From Trueperaceae bacterium (lineage in GTDB: Bacteria; Deinococcota; Deinococci; Deinococcales; Trueperaceae): DNA of 64,000 bases. The DNA is taken from NCBI GenBank assembly GCA_036381595.1, contig DASVCN010000028.1, forward strand, positions 1-64,000, given 5' to 3'. A program made the position numbers and the translations under genes. The notes under the pieces were generated by a model. The model ran no database searches. It worked only from the letters and a program-made list of their open reading frames with translations, and was not told the origin of the DNA. Below are positions 7,297-14,447 of this stretch, piece after piece. The first letter of the stretch is position 1, and the number at the start of each line of letters is the position of its first letter.

Positions 7297-7869
7297 TCAG
7301 CCTGCCGAGGTTCTGCGCCTGAGGCTCCTTCCCCGAGGAGCCCCCAGCCAGGGCAAAACCCAGTAGTCGAGGCCCCAGTAACCGGCCACGCGCCAGGCGA
7401 GGACCAACCAGGTCGCCAGGATGAACATCACCGGGTTGCTCGAGACGGTTCCGGCAAGCAGGAAGCTTGCATTCAGGAACCCGCCCAGGAAGGCGCTCAC
7501 GCCGGTGAGGAAGCCCAGTAGCAGGGCGAGGCCCACCAGCAGCTCGCCGAACGCAACCAGGTGGCCCATGACTGAGGCGTTCGGCAGGAACAGGTTCTCG
7601 ATGAGCCAGGCGTACCATCCTGCTACGCTCGGATGATCGCCGCTCGAGAGGGTCAGCGCGCGGCCGAGGAAGCCGCGAACGGCTCCGCCGGCCTCGGGTC
7701 CCACCCAGGCAGGGTCGGTGACCTTGCCCAGTCCCGAGCTGAGCCACAGCCACCCCAGGTAGAGGCGCACCAGGGTCCAGAACGGTACCGATGCCTTGCT
7801 GGCGAAGACAAGTTTGCTGATGCGCGGTTCGGGATAGATACGGGCTGCGGTCGTGCTGCGGGTGCTCAT
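7297..7869 (-). CDS. DoxX/DoxD-family membrane protein
   Basis: A 190-residue membrane protein with four main helices. RLYLGWLWLSSGLGKV near residue 35 and HLVAFGELLVGLALLLGF near 105 are DoxX-family motifs (small subunit of thiosulfate:quinone oxidoreductase and relatives). It may reduce quinone or modulate redox in the membrane, but without a DoxA partner the substrate is unknown. ATG 7869 is chosen because AAAGGGG precedes it at proper spacing. It diverges from the Crp/Fnr gene and converges on the HVHL gene. Confidence 0.8.
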   Translation of the reverse strand: MSTRSTTAARIYPEPRISKLVFASKASVPFWTLVRLYLGWLWLSSGLGKVTDPAWVGPEAGGAVRGFLGRALTLSSGDHPSVAGWYAWLIENLFLPNASVMGHLVAFGELLVGLALLLGFLTGVSAFLGGFLNASFLLAGTVSSNPVMFILATWLVLAWRVAGYWGLDYWVLPWLGAPRGRSLRRRTSAG

Positions 7870-7954
7870 CGAGTTGACCCCTTTCACTTCAGATCATCAT
7901 CCCGAGGCTACATGTGCGCAGGTTATGAAAGTCCCGTTCCTGCTTCACTCCGGT

Positions 7955-7960
7955 TACTCT
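7955..7960 (+). promoter_or_regulatory. -10 box of the leaderless Crp/Fnr gene
   Basis: TACTCT ends 6 nt before GTG 7967. No clear -35 is seen at 17-18 nt upstream, which would fit a promoter needing an activator. Confidence 0.45.
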
Positions 7961-7966
7961 TGAGGG

Positions 7967-8644
7967 GTGCGCCTCGACAACGCCCAGGTTCTCGCGCGTT
8001 GCCCCCTCTTCGCTCAACTTCCCGACGAGGACATAGAGGCCCTGGCAGCGATCGCTACCCGGTTGCGATTGGAGAAGGGGCAGAGCATCTTCATGGCCGG
8101 TGAGCCAGCAGAGGCGCTGCGGGTGGTAGTCACCGGTTCCCTCAAGGTATTCGTGATCTCGCCGCAGTCTGGCCGGGAGCTGGTACTGACCGTTGAGCGG
8201 CCGTTCAGTTCGGTGGCCGAGTTGCCCAGCTTCGACGAAGGGGTTTATCCGGCGAGCGCCGAGGCGCTGGAGGAGTGTGAGCTGTTGGTGCTGCCCGATG
8301 CGGCCCTCAAGCAGGTTCTTAGGGAGAGGCCGGACGTCGCGCTTCACCTGCTCCGCACCCTGGGCAGGAGGCTGAGGCGGCTCGTCGAACTCGTCGAGCA
8401 GCTCTCCTTCCAGGAGGTGGTTCAACGCCTGGCGGGACACCTGCTCGACCGCGCCGCTGCCGGTCTTCCCTTCGAGCTGGAGACCAACGGTGAGATCGCC
8501 GGTCGACTTGGCACGGTGCCGGAGCTGGTCAGCCGCAACCTGTCGCGACTGCAGAACTCCGGGATGGTGACTATGCAGCGGCGCACGGTCACCGGTATCG
8601 ATGACGCCGGGTTGCGGGCCATGGCCGATTCCGCCGGTCGTTAG
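7967..8644 (+). CDS. Crp/Fnr-family transcription regulator
   Basis: 225 residues: an N-terminal cyclic-nucleotide-like beta-roll (ARCPLFAQLPDEDIEALA, then VVVTGSLKVFVISPQSGRE), a long dimer helix near residues 115-145, and a C-terminal winged helix. The recognition helix reads VPELVSRNLSRLQ. E and SR sit as in FNR (E-x2-SR), which reads TGA half-sites. The four N-terminal Fe-S cysteines of FNR are absent, so it is more like DNR/NarR (NO- or redox-sensing through heme or another cofactor). It is the obvious candidate for the three TGA-N6-TCA palindromes in this island. Confidence 0.88.
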   Translation: MRLDNAQVLARCPLFAQLPDEDIEALAAIATRLRLEKGQSIFMAGEPAEALRVVVTGSLKVFVISPQSGRELVLTVERPFSSVAELPSFDEGVYPASAEALEECELLVLPDAALKQVLRERPDVALHLLRTLGRRLRRLVELVEQLSFQEVVQRLAGHLLDRAAAGLPFELETNGEIAGRLGTVPELVSRNLSRLQNSGMVTMQRRTVTGIDDAGLRAMADSAGR

Positions 8645-8647
8645 AGC

Positions 8648-8944
8648 TCAGATCCAGTGCAGCCGGCGCCTGCCCTCGTCGGTCATCATCTCTGGAGACC
8701 AGGGCGGGTCCCAGACGATCTTCACGTCCACGAACTCGACGCCCGGGAGCCGTTCCAGGGTAAGGAGCACGTCCTTCTCGATGGTCCCGTGCATCGGGCA
8801 GCCGGGCGTGGTCAGGCTTATGGTCGCTTCGATGTTCCTGGCTATCACCGCAACCGAGTAGACGAGGCCGAGATTGACCAGATCGACACCCAGTTCGGGG
8901 TCGATTACGTCGCCGAGCGCTTCGAGGACCTGCGAAGCCGGCAC
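8648..8944 (-). CDS. DUF59/MIP18-type metal-sulfur cluster assembly factor
   Basis: About 98 residues of the MIP18/PaaD/SufT-like domain: VLEALGDVIDPELGVDLVNL, GLVYSVAV, then TTPGCPMHGTIEKDV with the conserved cysteine, and a C-terminal VWDPPWSPEMMTDEGRR. The family helps assemble or deliver Fe-S clusters. GTG 8944 is the first normal start near the domain. An AGGAGG near 8990 points instead at an ATC at 8977, so the true N-terminus is uncertain. It follows the 12-helix membrane protein in the same direction. Confidence 0.82.
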   Translation of the reverse strand: MPASQVLEALGDVIDPELGVDLVNLGLVYSVAVIARNIEATISLTTPGCPMHGTIEKDVLLTLERLPGVEFVDVKIVWDPPWSPEMMTDEGRRRLHWI

Positions 8945-8990
8945 GACCGGGTTGAGTTCCGTTATCTCGACTGCGATCCCGGTCGCCTCC

Positions 8991-10247
8991 TCATGCCGCC
9001 GCGGGTTCCGCCGCAGGCGCTTCCAACGAGTGGTCGCCGAAGACGATCCAGAACGCCTGAACCAGCTGGGACCAGGCGGCGACCGCGAACAACGTGGCAC
9101 CGATGGTGGCCACGAGTGGGCTGGCCACCACCCGCGTCGCGACGACCAGCGGGACGGAGACGGTGATGCACCAGAAGGTGCACCGATCCAGCCAACCGAG
9201 AGCAAGTTCACCAAGCAGCGGAACCCTGGCTCGTCCTACCAATGCTCCGTAGCGGTGCTGCCAGGTGAGGAAGCCGAGGATCTTCGAGTACATCCCGACT
9301 ATCGACAGAGTGACGAAGCCGAACAGTATGGCCGCCACCGCGGCCGGAGCAGGACCGACGGCTGAGAACAGTGCGGTTGGCACCAGCAACACGGGTGCCA
9401 GGACGAAGAGCCTGAGCGGAAGGCCGAGCTTGCGCCTCACGCGCTTGCGCACGATGGCGATCACGTCCAGGAGGAAGAGGATCACGGCGGCGATGAGCGC
9501 GAGCCCGGCGAATTCCAGAAGCGGGAGACCTGTGAACGTCTGGATAGCCAGGAGCGCCAGGCCAACGTGCACCGCTCCCGTGAGGAGACGCAGCCGCTTC
9601 TGCGACACGCCGTGGCTCAGGACGAACATCCCCAGCAACTTGTGTCCCGCTCCAGCGATCGCGAGGAAGAAGGTACCGAAGAGGCCGAGCCCAAGATGCA
9701 ACAGCGTCGGGTTGCCGAGCGCGTCGGCCAGGGCCGGTATCCGCCGGCTCAGGGCTACGAGGACTCCGGCTGCGGCCGTCGCCGTGAGATACATTGCGGC
9801 GGCGAGCATGGCAGCACCGACCGCGTCCCGCGAGGTGGCGCTTCGGCTCGTGCGCCAGACGTTGTAGGCGAAGACCAGGAGCCCGCAGACGGCGAGGCTG
9901 CCACCAGTTGCCAGCAGCCAGACTCGGTACCCCGTGGCGAACCCTATGACCACTCCTGCACTACCGGCCAACAGCAGCCAGTAGGTCACCGTTCCCAACC
10001 GGGCGGAGTGCAGCTGCGTGACCAGGACCACCGGCATCAGCTGGTGCATCGCACCGACCAGCACCATGGAGGCGAACCCGAGCGTTAGCGTGTGAACCAC
10101 CGCTAGCGCTGCAGGCGTTGCGTAGTAGCCAAGCAGCAGTTCCGGGTCGAGCGCGAGCGCCGTGGCCGCGGCGGCAAGGGATGCTGCCCCCGTCAACAGG
10201 AAGCGCGCCGGTACCCAGAAAGGGACAGCGTTCGCTCGGAGATTCAC
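8991..10247 (-). CDS. polytopic membrane protein, heme-copper oxidase/NnrS-like
   Basis: 418 residues with about 12 hydrophobic helices. Histidines occur in helix contexts: HTLTLGFASMVLVGAMHQLM near residue 50, and HLGLGLFGTFFLAIAGAGHK near 185. The first resembles the HxHL helix of the two small paralogues in this island. The organisation is similar to subunit I-like or NnrS-like proteins found in denitrifiers, which help protect against NO, but no full set of heme and copper ligands is evident. GTG start overlaps the DUF2249 stop (GTGA). The unit order is DUF2249, this protein, DUF59. Confidence 0.6.
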   Translation of the reverse strand: MNLRANAVPFWVPARFLLTGAASLAAAATALALDPELLLGYYATPAALAVVHTLTLGFASMVLVGAMHQLMPVVLVTQLHSARLGTVTYWLLLAGSAGVVIGFATGYRVWLLATGGSLAVCGLLVFAYNVWRTSRSATSRDAVGAAMLAAAMYLTATAAAGVLVALSRRIPALADALGNPTLLHLGLGLFGTFFLAIAGAGHKLLGMFVLSHGVSQKRLRLLTGAVHVGLALLAIQTFTGLPLLEFAGLALIAAVILFLLDVIAIVRKRVRRKLGLPLRLFVLAPVLLVPTALFSAVGPAPAAVAAILFGFVTLSIVGMYSKILGFLTWQHRYGALVGRARVPLLGELALGWLDRCTFWCITVSVPLVVATRVVASPLVATIGATLFAVAAWSQLVQAFWIVFGDHSLEAPAAEPAAA

Positions 10248-10480
10248 GGCGCTGGACTAGCGGCCGGCTTCAGGATCTCTACCTGCGTGCTGCCGTCATC
10301 CTGCGGGTGCACATGGTACTCAGCGCCCCGCTCCTCCAGCTGAGGAAGCAGGTAGATAGGCACCCGGTCGTTGTGGATCACCAGCCTCCCGCCGGGAAGC
10401 AGGCGCTCGTAAGCTTCGAGCGTCCGCACCATTGGCATGGGCGGTTCGAGGCCGCGGTTGTCGAGGATCTCTCCGTCCAT
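10244..10480 (-). CDS. DUF2249 protein (first copy)
   Basis: 78 residues: LDNRGLEPPMPMVRTLEAYERL, then LPGGRLVIHNDRVPIYLLPQL and a C-terminal beta strand. This is the SirA/TusA-like DUF2249 fold. The family recurs beside hemerythrins, NO reductases and Crp/Fnr regulators. ATG 10480 is chosen rather than in-frame GTG 10504: TAGACT (10488-10493) ends 7 nt before it and palindrome B is 43.5 bp away. It leads the unit with the 12-helix protein and DUF59. Confidence 0.85.
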   Translation of the reverse strand: MDGEILDNRGLEPPMPMVRTLEAYERLLPGGRLVIHNDRVPIYLLPQLEERGAEYHVHPQDDGSTQVEILKPAASPAP

Positions 10481-10487
10481 CGCCCGG

Positions 10488-10493
10488 AGTCTA
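10488..10493 (-). promoter_or_regulatory. -10 box of the first DUF2249 promoter
   Basis: TAGACT on the minus strand, 7 nt before ATG 10480. It decides the start codon of the DUF2249 gene. Confidence 0.5.
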
Positions 10494-10514
10494 GGCTCGC
10501 TCACCGCCCAGCTC

Positions 10515-10532
10515 CCATGACCCAGGTCATGG
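10515..10532. promoter_or_regulatory. FNR-type palindrome B (DUF2249 / cupin units)
   Basis: CCATGACCCAGGTCATGG is a palindrome apart from its central CA. Its centre (10523.5) is 43.5 bp from ATG 10480 on the minus strand and 42.5 bp from an ATG at 10566 on the plus strand. CAAGAT (10554-10559) is a candidate -10 to the right. Confidence 0.7.
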
Positions 10533-10565
10533 AGGAGCGGGTCCCTGAGGCGTCAAGATCCGGCC

Positions 10566-10637
10566 ATGAGAACGTCCCAGACAGCCCGAGCACGACATCA
10601 CCGCCAAGTCGCGGAGCTGTTCCCATGCCCCTCATAA
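10566..10637 (+). CDS. possible 23-codon leader peptide before the cupin gene
   Basis: The ATG at 10566 lies 42.5 bp from the centre of palindrome B and 6 nt after CAAGAT, the same layout as the other leaderless genes of this regulon. The frame reads MRTSQTARARHHRQVAELFP then CPS and stops at 10635-10637, 13 nt inside the cupin gene (ATG 10625). Translation of it would pass over the cupin ribosome site. It may be a coupling leader, or chance, with 10566 simply near the transcript start. Confidence 0.3.
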   Translation: MRTSQTARARHHRQVAELFPCPS

Positions 10638-10945
10638 AGGCTCTGGCGCGCCGCAAGTTCCTGGAGAACGGCCCGGCCCCGCAGGTTCTCAACATGGGGA
10701 CCAACCTCGCCAGCATGCTGCTGTGCCTCAAGCATGGCCAGACGCTCGAGGCACCGGCCAGCGACGCCAGTGAGACTCTTTTCTGCGTTCTCGCCGGAAG
10801 TGGCTTCGTGCGGGAGGGCTCCGAGGAGCACGCCGTCGAAACGGGCGACGTTGTTCACGTATCCGCAGGCGACACCAAGGCGCTGATCGCCGGCGAGGGT
10901 GAGCTCAGCGTCCTGGGAGTCCGTTATCTGAAAGGGCGTTCTTGA
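10625..10945 (+). CDS. cupin-domain protein (first copy)
   Basis: 106 residues forming one cupin barrel: LLCLKHGQTLEAPASDASET, then VLAGSGFVREGSEEHAVETGD and VVHVSAGDTKALIAGE. The usual two-His metal motif is largely lost (one His in the first motif, none in HVSAGDTKA), so it may bind a ligand rather than catalyse. ATG 10625 has GGAG upstream. Its last 4 nt overlap the second DUF2249 gene (TTGA). Confidence 0.75.
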   Translation: MPLIKALARRKFLENGPAPQVLNMGTNLASMLLCLKHGQTLEAPASDASETLFCVLAGSGFVREGSEEHAVETGDVVHVSAGDTKALIAGEGELSVLGVRYLKGRS

Positions 10946-11211
10946 AGCACCAGGGCCTTGGGGCCAAGGTGCGGGAAGGCAGGAAAGAAGTGCAGAAGTT
11001 CGATGTCCGTGAGATCATCCCCCGCGAGCGTCACGCGAAGATCTTCAAGCTTTTCGACGGCCTCGAGTCGGGCCAGGCGTTCGAGCTCATCAACGACCAC
11101 GATCCGAAGCCGCTCTACTACCAGTTCCAGATGGAGCGGCCGGGCCAGGCCTCCTGGGAGTATCTCGAGGAGGGACCTGAGACATGGCGCGTTAAGGTAG
11201 GCCGGGTCTGA
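10942..11211 (+). CDS. DUF2249 protein (second copy)
   Basis: 89 residues: VQKFDVREIIPRERHAKIFK, then FDGLESGQAFELINDHDPKP and LYYQFQMERPGQASWEYLEE. This is the long DUF2249 type with the NDHDPKPL motif, distinct from the copy at 10244. The type is common in NO- and hypoxia-responsive operons. The TTG at 10942 overlaps the cupin stop; GTG at 10990 is an alternative start closer to the domain. A GC-rich hairpin follows the gene. Confidence 0.85.
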   Translation: MKHQGLGAKVREGRKEVQKFDVREIIPRERHAKIFKLFDGLESGQAFELINDHDPKPLYYQFQMERPGQASWEYLEEGPETWRVKVGRV

Positions 11212-11237
11212 GCTACCGCTAACTCCTCATGCCTCCG

Positions 11238-11265
11238 GGAGGGCGGTCTCAGGCGGCCGCCCTCC
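11238..11265 (+). terminator. hairpin terminator after the second DUF2249 gene
   Basis: GGAGGGCGG pairs perfectly with CCGCCCTCC across a 10-nt loop. Only TT follows, so U-tract support is weak. It separates the cupin-DUF2249 unit from palindrome C. Confidence 0.6.
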
Positions 11266-11274
11266 TTGCTGTCT

Positions 11275-11292
11275 GGTTGACCCAGGTCATGG
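11275..11292. promoter_or_regulatory. FNR-type palindrome C (ScdA_N unit)
   Basis: GGTTGACCCAGGTCATGG keeps TGACCCAGGTCA exactly as in palindrome B. The centre (11283.5) is 42.5 bp from ATG 11326. GAAAAT (11314-11319) is a -10 candidate 6 nt before that ATG. Confidence 0.7.
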
Positions 11293-11325
11293 AGCGGGAG
11301 AGCACCGTGGAGCGAAAATCTGCTT

Positions 11326-11529
11326 ATGGCAAGCCCTCTCGATCAGATAACGCGCGAGACTTCGGTCAACCGGATCCTGGAACTCGCCCCCGACGCAATC
11401 GTAGTCCTCGATGAGTTCGGTATCGACAGCTGCTGTGGTGGCAGCCTCTCCCTGGGTGAGGCCGCCCAGGAGGCAACGGTCGACGCGGACCTGGTCCTGT
11501 CGCGATTGACGAGCAGGTACCAGGAGTGA
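11326..11529 (+). CDS. ScdA_N (DUF542) domain protein, RIC-like
   Basis: 67 residues matching the N-terminal domain of ScdA/YtfE/RIC: SVNRILELAPDAIVVLDEFG then IDSCCGG with C36-C37, followed by SLGEAAQEATVDADLVLSRL. Full-length RIC adds a hemerythrin-like di-iron domain and repairs Fe-S clusters damaged by NO or peroxide; here only the Cys-Cys domain is encoded. The start is leaderless (6 nt after a -10) under palindrome C. It overlaps the next cupin by 4 nt (GTGA). Confidence 0.88.
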   Translation: MASPLDQITRETSVNRILELAPDAIVVLDEFGIDSCCGGSLSLGEAAQEATVDADLVLSRLTSRYQE

Positions 11530-11822
11530 ACCTCCTGGATCAGGCTCAGTACGGCGACCGACGGCACACGCGGATCCTCTCCTCTTCGGCGGAAGCCAAA
11601 CTGGTCCTCTTCAGCCTCGCGAACGGGCAGGAGGTGAAGGGCCGGGGCGAACCGCGAGTCCACATGATCGCCCTCGAGGGGCGCGGTTCGCTCTGGGCCG
11701 GCGAGAACAGGATCGACGCGAAGGCCGGCACGATGATCCAGGCCGAGCCCGGCGAGGCCCACGGAGCTGCAGCTGCAGACGGCAACTTCCTGGTTCTGGG
11801 GATCATCACTCCCGGCTCGTGA
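11526..11822 (+). CDS. cupin-domain protein (second copy)
   Basis: 98 residues with LVLFSLANGQEVKGRGEPRV, then HMIALEGRGSLWAGENRIDA and MIQAEPGEAHGAAAADG, a small cupin barrel of the type placed beside ScdA/RIC and DUF2249 genes. Histidines of the metal motif are partly present (H in RVHMIALEG and in EAHGA). Function is unknown. It overlaps both neighbours by 4 nt and so is translated as part of a three-gene unit. Confidence 0.78.
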   Translation: MNLLDQAQYGDRRHTRILSSSAEAKLVLFSLANGQEVKGRGEPRVHMIALEGRGSLWAGENRIDAKAGTMIQAEPGEAHGAAAADGNFLVLGIITPGS

Positions 11823-12229
11823 TAACCGCCAGCCGGGTGGCTCTGGCCAGCTCCCTGACCTACTTCCTGCTGGCCAACACGTTGGGGCTGCTGATGGGTT
11901 CGGGTCTAGTCGGTTACGTGTGGCGACCGGCGCACGCTCACCTGAACCTGCTCGGGTTCGTGAGCATGATGATTTACGGCGTGGCCTATCATGCTCTGCC
12001 GCGCTTCAGCGGCAGACCGTTCAAGCGTCCCCGGCTGGCGCTGACCCAGATCGTCCTCGCCAACATCGGCCTGCTGGGAATGGCGCTCGTGTGGGGACTC
12101 GCGCTGCCCCCCGCCCTGTTCGCGCTCTGGGGCGGGATCGAGTACCTCTCCAGCCTGCTCTTCGTCTTCCTCATAGGTGAACTGCTGCTGCCCGAACGGG
12201 GTAGCGTCGGAGGACGCGGCCTCGGTTGA
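11819..12229 (+). CDS. four-helix membrane protein with HAHL motif, heme-copper oxidase-like
   Basis: 136 residues, four helices. Helix 2 carries RPAHAHLNLLGFVSMMIYG followed by VAYHALPRFSG, paralogous to the protein at 6835-7278 (THVHLGVIGFF, VAYWMMPR). The HxHL helix plus proline exit is like the first heme-ligand helix of heme-copper oxidases and NO reductases. This copy has a third His (AYHALP). It ends an operon controlled by palindrome C. A heme-binding accessory or sensor is inferred, not shown. Confidence 0.6.
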   Translation: MITASRVALASSLTYFLLANTLGLLMGSGLVGYVWRPAHAHLNLLGFVSMMIYGVAYHALPRFSGRPFKRPRLALTQIVLANIGLLGMALVWGLALPPALFALWGGIEYLSSLLFVFLIGELLLPERGSVGGRGLG

Positions 12230-12372
12230 ACTCGACTGGAGCGCGCTCGAACGGATGCCAGCGACTCCACTTTTTGTACGAGCGGCGACGGGCTGCGCCT
12301 CGGACAGGTCGCGCTGTCCTTGCGCCTGGCCGGCACCAAACGACGCGCGCAGGCTCTCTGCCTGCTGTCGAC

Positions 12373-12813
12373 TCAGCTCGCTTGGCTGAGTACCGGCTTC
12401 ACGCCTTTGCAGAGTTGCGCCATCTTCACTTCGGAGAGCACCTCGCGGATCTGCAGCGTGGTCGCGAGCCAGGCCAGCTTGAGGTTGCAGCCGCCCACAC
12501 GCTGCTGGGTAGCGCACTGCTTCTTCGTCTGGCAGGTGTCGAGGATGAGCTTGCCCGACACGCCCTCGATGATGTCGAGCATCGAAAGCCGGTCCACCTC
12601 GACCTTGAGGGAGAGACCGCCGGAGCGGCCCATCCGGCTCTCCACCAGATCGGCCTGGACGAGCTTGCGGATGACCTTGGCGGTGAAGGCCGGGGGCAGC
12701 TGCAGTCTTGCGGCGATCTCGGCCGTACTGATGCCCGGGTTCTCGGCGATCTGGATGACGGCGTGGATAGCGTAGCTTTCGTCCCGTTTGAGGAGGGTGC
12801 GTAGTGCGTCCAT
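12373..12813 (-). CDS. Rrf2-family Fe-S transcription regulator
   Basis: 146 residues: a winged helix (YAIHAVIQIAENPGISTAEI, then LQLPPAFTAKVIRKLVQADL) with the Rrf2 wing MGRSGGLSL, and three cysteines C94, C100 and C109 that would ligate an Fe-S cluster. Spacing C-x5-C-x8-C differs from IscR/NsrR (C-x5-C-x5-C). Such proteins sense NO, redox state or Fe-S supply, which fits the island. TAAGAT (12821-12826) lies 7 nt before ATG 12813, so it is leaderless. Confidence 0.85.
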   Translation of the reverse strand: MDALRTLLKRDESYAIHAVIQIAENPGISTAEIAARLQLPPAFTAKVIRKLVQADLVESRMGRSGGLSLKVEVDRLSMLDIIEGVSGKLILDTCQTKKQCATQQRVGGCNLKLAWLATTLQIREVLSEVKMAQLCKGVKPVLSQAS

Positions 12814-12820
12814 CTGCCCT

Positions 12821-12826
12821 ATCTTA
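12821..12826 (-). promoter_or_regulatory. -10 box of the leaderless Rrf2 gene
   Basis: TAAGAT on the minus strand, 7 nt before ATG 12813. Confidence 0.5.
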
Positions 12827-13007
12827 CCCTTGCTACTCCAAGTTTCGGCACTTCCTCATCGACGGTGCGCGGATTTGTGTTGTCCAGCCCGGAGTAAACG
12901 GTGAACCAGGCTGCCGCCTTCACCTCTTACTCGGATGAAGAGCGCCGAGTAGCACGTGGCGAGGCACCGTTGGCGTGACGGGGAGGGTTGCCGATCCGCT
13001 GCGGTTA

Positions 13008-14447
13008 TCATTCCTTGGCAACGCCTTCACGCCGATCGCTTCTATCCAGCTTTAGGATCGCGTTCGAAGCAGCGACCTCGCCTGCGAAGAAGAGCTCGTA
13101 GTTCTCCTCGAGGCGGTCGATCTCGTAAAGGTAGTTCACCATCATGCCGAACGACTCGGCCAGCCCCTTCTCGGACGTGTCAGCGAGCCAGTTGAGCCGC
13201 TCGACCTTGGCGCCGTTGAAGATATGGAATCGTTCGACCGGGTCACGCGGCTTGCCCACCTGGTTCCGTTCATGGAGCAGGTAGTGCGTGCAGAGCCGCA
13301 TCAACGGTTCCTCCAGGGCGGCCGATATCGTCTCGTCCTGGTACCAGTCGTTACCTTCGAGCAGCTCGCTCAGGCTCTCTGCCCCGGAGACCGCTGCATG
13401 CAACCTGCCGACCCGCCCCTCCTCATCGAGCAGCTCCTCTGCCCTGCCCTCGGCCAGCGCGGCCAGCAGCCAGCGCCGGAAGCCGGGAATAGGTGAGAGA
13501 GTCACGAAGGTCCTGAGACCGGGATGCTGGCGGGCGAGCCGATCGGTCACCTGCTTGAGCAGGAAGTTCCCGAAGCTGATTCCACGCAGACCCTGTTGAG
13601 TGCTCGAGATCGAGTAGAAAACGGCCGTGTTGGCCTTATGGGGATCTATCACCGGAGCGGCCAGATCGAGGAGGTCGTGGATCCGACTAGGGATCCCCTT
13701 CGTAAGCGCCACTTCGACGAAGATAAGAGGCTCGTTGGGGATCTTCGGGTGGAAGAAGGCGTAGCAGCGCCGGTCTTCGTCGAGTCGATTCTTCAGGTCG
13801 TCCCAGGACCGTATCGCGTGAACCGCCTCGTAGGCCACCAGTTTCTCGAGTAGCGAGGCAGGCGAGTCCCAGCTAATGTCTTCGAAGGTGAGCAGACCTA
13901 CGTCGAACCACGCCTCGAAAAGCGACTTGAGGTCGTGGTCGAGCTCGCGGAGCGAAGCGTCCTCCTTCAGGAACGAAAGCAGGTCGGCGCGGAGATCGAC
14001 GAGGAACTTGAAGCCCTCGGGAAGCGAGTTGAACATCTTGAGGAGATGAACGCGCGGCGGCCTGAGCGCCTCCTGGAGGCGGGCGTAGCTCTCGCTTCCG
14101 GGCTCGTGCAGGTACGCTTCCACCGCTGTGGACACTAGTCGCGGATCGAGTCCGAACTCCTCGGTAAGCAGTCTGAGGAAGCGCTTGCGCCCCACTTCAC
14201 TTAGGGTCAGATACAGGTAGCCGAGCTTCGCGGCCTCGGCCCTCGCCGCAGTTTCGATCCCTTGCTCCTCGATACAGTCGATCATGAGGTTGCGGAGTTT
14301 CCCGAGGTCGGGGTCCGGGAGGTCGGGCCTGATCGCCCGGCTTGTCGAGTTCCGGCCGAATGCCAGCTCCCGCCACACGCTCCTGATGCTGGTTAGTGCT
14401 CGGTTCAAGAACGGCCGCGGTACCCTGGCCTGGGTCTCGATCTCCAC
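13008..14447 (-). CDS. malonyl-CoA decarboxylase
   Basis: 479 residues. The C-terminal catalytic domain shows the family: FFHPKIPNEPLIFVEVALT, AVFYSISSTQQGLRGISFG (acyl-CoA site with catalytic Ser), LRTFVTLSPIPGFRRWL, then CTHYLLHERNQVGKPRDPVE and RFHIFNGAKVERLNWLAD, with the catalytic His expected in this last part. It converts malonyl-CoA to acetyl-CoA and CO2. GTG 14447 is chosen because GGAGGAGGAGG stands 8 nt before it. The open frame continues upstream to TTG 14525 with hydrophobic sequence that is not part of the family. Confidence 0.9.
   Translation of the reverse strand: MEIETQARVPRPFLNRALTSIRSVWRELAFGRNSTSRAIRPDLPDPDLGKLRNLMIDCIEEQGIETAARAEAAKLGYLYLTLSEVGRKRFLRLLTEEFGLDPRLVSTAVEAYLHEPGSESYARLQEALRPPRVHLLKMFNSLPEGFKFLVDLRADLLSFLKEDASLRELDHDLKSLFEAWFDVGLLTFEDISWDSPASLLEKLVAYEAVHAIRSWDDLKNRLDEDRRCYAFFHPKIPNEPLIFVEVALTKGIPSRIHDLLDLAAPVIDPHKANTAVFYSISSTQQGLRGISFGNFLLKQVTDRLARQHPGLRTFVTLSPIPGFRRWLLAALAEGRAEELLDEEGRVGRLHAAVSGAESLSELLEGNDWYQDETISAALEEPLMRLCTHYLLHERNQVGKPRDPVERFHIFNGAKVERLNWLADTSEKGLAESFGMMVNYLYEIDRLEENYELFFAGEVAASNAILKLDRSDRREGVAKE

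Noticed and set aside
7875-7886. TTGACCCCTTTCA, with TGA-N6-TCA spacing, between doxX and the Crp/Fnr gene
   Set aside because: Inner bases do not match the CCAGG core, it overlaps the doxX Shine-Dalgarno, and it is not 42-45 bp from either start.
7913-7927. Degenerate CAGGTTATG resembling half of the FNR-type palindrome
   Set aside because: Left half is lost and the centre is about 47 bp from GTG 7967, outside the regular distance.
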